Assembly (NCBI RefSeq): GCF_000213555.1
Contig: NZ_GL891981.1
Coordinates: 234,821 to 298,820 of the forward strand
Length of the DNA stretch: 64,000 bases
Source of the DNA: Dysgonomonas gadei ATCC BAA-286
GTDB lineage: Bacteria > Bacteroidota > Bacteroidia > Bacteroidales > Dysgonomonadaceae
Direction: 5' to 3'
Shown here: piece by piece, positions 59,938 through 64,000 of the stretch
Layout: each line of letters opens with the position of its first letter
Position numbering within the stretch: position 1 is the first letter of the stretch
Translations under genes and position numbers: made by a program
The notes under the pieces: model-generated
The model's database searches: none
What the model was told of the DNA's origin: nothing
Seen by the model: only the letters and a program-made list of their open reading frames with translations

Positions 59938-62097
59938 ATGAGAAGATCCATAACGCTTTATCTGACATTGTTTTTTATTATAACGAGCATAACTGTGCAG
60001 GCTTTGCAACGTGAAAATCCACGACCGCAAATGTCCGAAAAGCAGGTTAATGAATGGTATAAGCAATGGGGATGGCTCAGAGGGTGTAATTTTCAGCCTA
60101 GTACAGCCGTAAACCAATTGGAGATGTGGCAGAAAGAAACTTTCGATGTTGTAACTATCGACCGTGAGTTAAAGTGGGCTTCCGATATGGGGCTGAACTG
60201 CATGCGGGTCTATCTTCATCATTTAGTCTGGGTAAACGATAAAGATGGATTTAAAGACAGAATAAGAGAATATTTGTCCATATCTGATAAATATGGAATA
60301 TCTACCATATTCGTATTTTTTGATGATTGTTGGAATGCCCGATATACAGCCGGGAAACAACCTGAACCTAAGCCCGGAGTGCATAATTCCGGATGGGTAC
60401 GCGATCCCGGAGATTTATTATTTGAAGACACAACAATGGTTTCTAAAACATTAGAACCTTATGTAAAAGATATTTTGACTTCGTTTAAGGGTGACAAACG
60501 CATTGTCTTTTGGGATTTGTACAACGAAGCAGGAAACAGCGGTTATAAAAACAAAAGTTTACCCTTGTTGAAGCAGGTATTCCAATGGGCGCAAACAATA
60601 GATCCGAGCCAACCGTTGAGTTCCGGAATATGGGGAGGAAGCACCCCTGAAATGAAGGCCTTTTTGTTAGCTAATTCAGATATTATAACCTATCACAACT
60701 ATCGGGATTCTATATCTCATCAAAAGGAAATTGATGAGTTGAAAAAATATCACCGTCCGTTGATTTGTACAGAATACATGAACAGACGCGATAAAAGTAC
60801 TTTTGAAAAGATAATGCCCATGCTCAAAGCGAATAATGTGGGTGCAATCAACTGGGGCTTTGTTGCCGGCAAAACGAATACTATTTTTGCATGGGATCAA
60901 CCAATAGCGGACGGAAGTGAGCCAGCCCTATGGTTTCACGATATTTTACGCAAAGACGGAACTCCATTCAGGCAAGAAGAAGTAGACCTTATTAAAAAAC
61001 TAACGGGAAAGACGTTCACTTTACCTCCTGGGACAGTTATACATAACTCGAAAGCTTCAACACATCGCTATGTTGGTTCTCCTAGTATTACAGTACTCGA
61101 AGATGGCACTTATATAGCCTCACATGATTATTTTGGCAAAGGACGTATTTCCGACGCTTTCGTTTATCGTTCACTCGATAAGGGGCAAACATGGACACGA
61201 TGTGCCTCTATCGAACGACTTTGTTGGGCGACTCTATTTACAAGAGGTAAAGAATTATACCTTTTCGGGGTAAGGCCTAAGGGCGGGGGTGGTTTCGGCG
61301 ATTGTGTTATTATGAAATCTCTTGATGGTGGTTACACTTGGACGCAACCTACCGATAAAAATAATGGATTATTATTTGAAGGCTTTTATCATACAGCACC
61401 TGTTCCTGTCGTTTTTCATGGAGGCAGAATTTGGCGGGCTATGGAAGATCGCGTTAAAGTGGATGGTTGGGGAAACTTTCGTGCATTCATGCTGTCTGCA
61501 AAAGAAAAATCGGATTTGCTTAAAGCTGAGAACTGGATTATGACCAATAAAATGGATTTCGACGGAAGTTGGCTTGAAGGAGCATCCGCTTGGCTTGAAG
61601 GGAATGCTGTCGTAGCCAAAGATAATTCAATGAAAAATATACTTCGCGTACATTATCCGGCTGACGATAAAGCTGCTGTAATGGATGTGTCGAAGGATGG
61701 CAAAAAAATATCTTTCGATCCACAAAAAGGATTTGCAGATTTGCCCGGAGCATGTAAAAAGTTTACTGTACGTTATGATGAACTAACTAAAAAATATTGG
61801 ACTTTAAGTAATTATGTCTTACCCGAAGATAGAGGCGGTAATGTGGAAAGGATACGTAATACAATTGCTCTTTCTTGGTCCGACGATTTAATCAACTGGC
61901 ATGTAAAAGACATACTGTTACATGATAAAGATATAAATAGACACGGATTCCAATATGTGGATTGGCTGATCGAAGGAAACGATATTATTGCTGTTTCGCG
62001 TACGGCATGGGACGATGAAACCGGACAAGCTGATAATCAGCATAACGCCAATTACCTTACTTTTCTCCGATTTATAAATTTCAGAGATAAAAAATGA
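59938..62097 (+). CDS. Clan GH-A TIM-barrel fused to a BNR/sialidase-like propeller
   Basis: A 719-residue secreted protein with a signal peptide (1 to about 22). The N-terminal half (about 40-350) is a cellulase-like TIM barrel: acid/base E197 in WDLYNEAGN and nucleophile E279 in LICTEYMN, the classic clan GH-A pair. The C-terminal half (about 370-719) is a beta-propeller with Asp-box-like turns (SLDKGQTW, SLDGGYTW) as in sialidases and other BNR proteins. The sialidase arginine triad is not evident, so sialidase activity is not claimed. I do not recognise a defined CAZy family for either half. It is tightly packed in the PUL 3 operon and overlaps the next gene by 4 nt. It is probably a bifunctional enzyme or an enzyme with a binding propeller. 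Confidence 0.82.
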   Translation: MRRSITLYLTLFFIITSITVQALQRENPRPQMSEKQVNEWYKQWGWLRGCNFQPSTAVNQLEMWQKETFDVVTIDRELKWASDMGLNCMRVYLHHLVWVNDKDGFKDRIREYLSISDKYGISTIFVFFDDCWNARYTAGKQPEPKPGVHNSGWVRDPGDLLFEDTTMVSKTLEPYVKDILTSFKGDKRIVFWDLYNEAGNSGYKNKSLPLLKQVFQWAQTIDPSQPLSSGIWGGSTPEMKAFLLANSDIITYHNYRDSISHQKEIDELKKYHRPLICTEYMNRRDKSTFEKIMPMLKANNVGAINWGFVAGKTNTIFAWDQPIADGSEPALWFHDILRKDGTPFRQEEVDLIKKLTGKTFTLPPGTVIHNSKASTHRYVGSPSITVLEDGTYIASHDYFGKGRISDAFVYRSLDKGQTWTRCASIERLCWATLFTRGKELYLFGVRPKGGGGFGDCVIMKSLDGGYTWTQPTDKNNGLLFEGFYHTAPVPVVFHGGRIWRAMEDRVKVDGWGNFRAFMLSAKEKSDLLKAENWIMTNKMDFDGSWLEGASAWLEGNAVVAKDNSMKNILRVHYPADDKAAVMDVSKDGKKISFDPQKGFADLPGACKKFTVRYDELTKKYWTLSNYVLPEDRGGNVERIRNTIALSWSDDLINWHVKDILLHDKDINRHGFQYVDWLIEGNDIIAVSRTAWDDETGQADNQHNANYLTFLRFINFRDKK

Positions 62098-63001
62098 AGA
62101 ATATGAGATTGAATTTGAAAACGATACTTTTTTTATTTCTTGCTTTAGGCTTTGTGACACTAGAAGCTCAAGTAAAGCTACCTAATATATTTTCGGATAA
62201 TATGGTATTGCAACGTGACCAACCCATTCATATTTGGGGTTGGGCTAATGCTGGAGAAAAGATTGAAGTAGAATTTAAAGAACAAAAAGTTAAAGTAAAG
62301 GCTTCCAAAGAAGGAACATGGGAAGTCTATTTAAAAGAATCTGTTTACGGAGGCCCGTACTCTTTAACGGTAAAAGGAGATTTTAATTTGACCGTATACA
62401 AAAACGTTTTAGTCGGGGTGTTTGGATGTGCAGCGGACAATCAAACATTAAATACTCGAATGATGCACAAAACGAAATAGCTGACTCTAACTATCCGAAC
62501 ATAAGGCTGTTTACTGTTGGGCGTGAAATTAATAATCAACCTCAAGAAAATGTTAAAGGAGAATGGAAGGTTTGTTCTCCTGCATCGGTTGGTGATTTTT
62601 CTGCGGTAGGCTACTTTTTTGGACGCGAAATAAGTAAGAATACAAATATTCCGATAGGGCTTGTATCTTCTTCTTGGGGTGGTGCGGTTGCCGAGACATG
62701 GACTAGCCCGGAAATGATGAATACAGTGCCTTCATTTAAATCAAAAGTGGACGAGATAAGCAAAATGGATTTGAAAATATATGAAGAAAATAATAAAATA
62801 CAAAGAGGCAAATATGAACGGGATCTGAAAAATGACAAAGGTTTTTTTCAGAAATGGTATGAAAAATTCCCGACTGAAACACAGAAAATGAAAGTTCCCC
62901 GCAGTTGGCAAAGTACAGATTTATCCAATTATATCATTGTTAATTTTAATATTTATCACCATGAAAAATTATTTTACTCAGACCCGTTATCCTTAATTTA
63001 A
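62094..63001 (+). pseudogene. Sialate O-acetylesterase (SASA family), frameshifted and truncated
   Basis: The first frame (62094-62480) has a signal peptide and the jelly-roll start of SASA-family esterases (LPNIFSDNMVLQRD, IWGWANAGEKIEV). At about 62417-62426 one base is missing: the protein changes frame and continues from 62426 as MCSGQSN, the block with the catalytic serine, and GLVSSSWGGAVAETW. The second frame ends after MKVPRSWQSTDLSNY with an unrelated tail, well before the DxxH block. Normal members have 450-650 residues, and only about 290 are represented. It cannot be active unless the shift is a sequencing error. It overlaps the upstream stop codon by 4 nt (ATGA). Confidence 0.82.
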
Positions 63002-63116
63002 TCATTCGTAAAGAAAAGCATATAATGAATTAATTTACTGCTTATTATATGTGTTTTACTCTCATATTTTTTGATGAGTTTTAGGAGTTTTATTCATTTT
63101 TTTAACAAGAAAAAGT
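63002..63116. other. 115-bp gap before the third SusC gene
   Basis: AT-rich sequence with no gene. It follows the broken esterase gene and may be the deletion junction. No clear TAnnTTTG promoter element was found. Confidence 0.35.
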
Positions 63117-64000
63117 ATGACAAAAAAGAAATTATTCCGTAAAAAACAAAAGAATAGACATTGTCTGCTATATGTCTTCCTCTTATTGATTTGTGGTATT
63201 ATTTTCCCAATTCAAGCAGAAGCTCAGAGTCAACCGATAAAAGTAAAAAGTACTGTTGTTGACGCAAATGGCGAACCGTTAATTGGTGTTGCTATTGTGG
63301 AAAAATCCAATAAATCCAATGGAACAATTAGCGATTTTGATGGGACATTTACATTGCTGGCCTCATCACCTTCATCAATACTCGTTATTACGTATATAGG
63401 TTTTAAATCGCAAGAATATCCGGCGAATAAAATGCCGGAAAGAATAATCATGGCTGAAGACTTGCAAAGTCTGGAAGAAGTTGTGGTAATCGGCTATGGA
63501 ACACAAAAGAAAGAGACTGTTGTAGGGGCAGTTGCATCAGTTTCGGGAAAGGAACTTCTCAAAGCCCCGGTTGCTAATGTCAGCAATGCATTGGCCGGAC
63601 GTTTACCTGGTGTGACTTTTATCCAACGCGGAGGAGAACCCGGATACGATCAAGCTACCATAAAAATCAGGGGGATGGGTACAATGAATGACAGTAGCCC
63701 GCTCATCATTGTTGATGGAGTAGAACGTTCATCAATGGAAGGTATAGACATGAACGAAATAGAAAGTGTCAATGTACTGAAAGATGCAGCCATGACAGCC
63801 GTTTATGGTATACGCGGAGCGAATGGAGTTATAATACTTACAACAAAAGTAGGAACAGAAAGTAAGCCCACAGTTAGTTTAAGTATTAATACATCTGTTC
63901 AGACTCCGACAGTAATGCCTAAATTCCTAAACTCGTACGACTATGCAGTATTGAAGAATGAAGCCTACCTCAACGATAACCCCGGAGGTAAATCAATATT
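63117..64000 (+). CDS. SusC/RagA-family TonB-dependent transporter (PUL 3, partial)
   Basis: The first 294 residues of a SusC transporter, open to the right edge. A cleavable signal peptide ends near residue 36 (IQAEAQ). The regulatory-like domain lies at about 42-110 (STVVDANGEPLIGVAIVE), then LEEVVVIGYGTQ at about 119-130, and the plug with IRGMGTMNDSSPLIIVDGVE and VLKDAAMTAVYGIRGANG. The barrel is outside the window. An SusD gene is expected next. Its position after the enzyme block suggests that the transporter and enzymes share PUL 3, but this cannot be confirmed here. Confidence 0.93.
   Translation, partial: MTKKKLFRKKQKNRHCLLYVFLLLICGIIFPIQAEAQSQPIKVKSTVVDANGEPLIGVAIVEKSNKSNGTISDFDGTFTLLASSPSSILVITYIGFKSQEYPANKMPERIIMAEDLQSLEEVVVIGYGTQKKETVVGAVASVSGKELLKAPVANVSNALAGRLPGVTFIQRGGEPGYDQATIKIRGMGTMNDSSPLIIVDGVERSSMEGIDMNEIESVNVLKDAAMTAVYGIRGANGVIILTTKVGTESKPTVSLSINTSVQTPTVMPKFLNSYDYAVLKNEAYLNDNPGGKSI

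Overview
The window looks like the chromosome of a glycan-degrading Bacteroidales bacterium, of the Bacteroides, Parabacteroides or Dysgonomonas type. The signs are several SusC/SusD pairs, a hybrid two-component system, a SusR-type regulator, many lipoproteins with a short lipobox, an Hc1 histone-like gene, and promoters of the TTTG-N19-TAnnTTTG kind. Genus cannot be settled from this sequence alone.

Region by region. Positions 1-17678 hold polysaccharide utilisation locus (PUL) 1. A hybrid two-component sensor/regulator (13554-17678, plus strand) diverges from a minus-strand operon of SusC, SusD, GH43, GH2 and a very large GH43-GH115 fusion that runs off the left edge. The enzymes suggest a glucuronic acid-decorated xylan or a similar acidic plant glycan. 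Positions 17679-30600 are housekeeping and stress genes: an Hc1-like histone, murF, a LytTR two-component pair, a MarR-RND efflux operon, and a cupin / DUF438-hemerythrin-PAS / DUF1858-DUF2249 operon behind a Crp/Fnr-like palindrome. Positions 30516-31852 are a gene-free, repeat-rich stretch with a 190-nt imperfect palindrome.

Positions 31853-46276 hold PUL 2: GH97, GH31, GH66 dextranase, a SusE/F-like binding lipoprotein, SusD, SusC and a SusR-type regulator, all on the minus strand. The GH66 and GH31 genes point to dextran (alpha-1,6-glucan). Positions 46694-49523 are a mobile-DNA scar: tRNA-Lys(TTT), a truncated tyrosine recombinase and a decayed IS110-family transposase with a structured 5' noncoding region.

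Positions 49644-64000 hold PUL 3. A LacI-family repressor diverges from two GH2 enzymes, a GH43-like lipoprotein, a GH127-type beta-L-arabinofuranosidase, a clan GH-A/BNR-propeller fusion, a broken sialate O-acetylesterase gene, and the start of a third SusC that runs off the right edge. The enzymes suggest a galactose- and arabinose-containing glycan. A LacI-type operator with a central CpG lies just upstream of the -7 element of the PUL 3 promoter.

The three PULs follow one logic: outer-membrane SusCD import, surface or periplasmic hydrolases, and a sugar-responsive regulator. They use three different regulator classes. Candidate novelties are the GH43-GH115 fusion, the GH-A/propeller fusion, an in-frame coding-like tail behind the PUL 1 GH2 stop codon, the possible IS110 bridge-RNA region, and the long palindrome and repeat patchwork at 30.6-31.6 kb.
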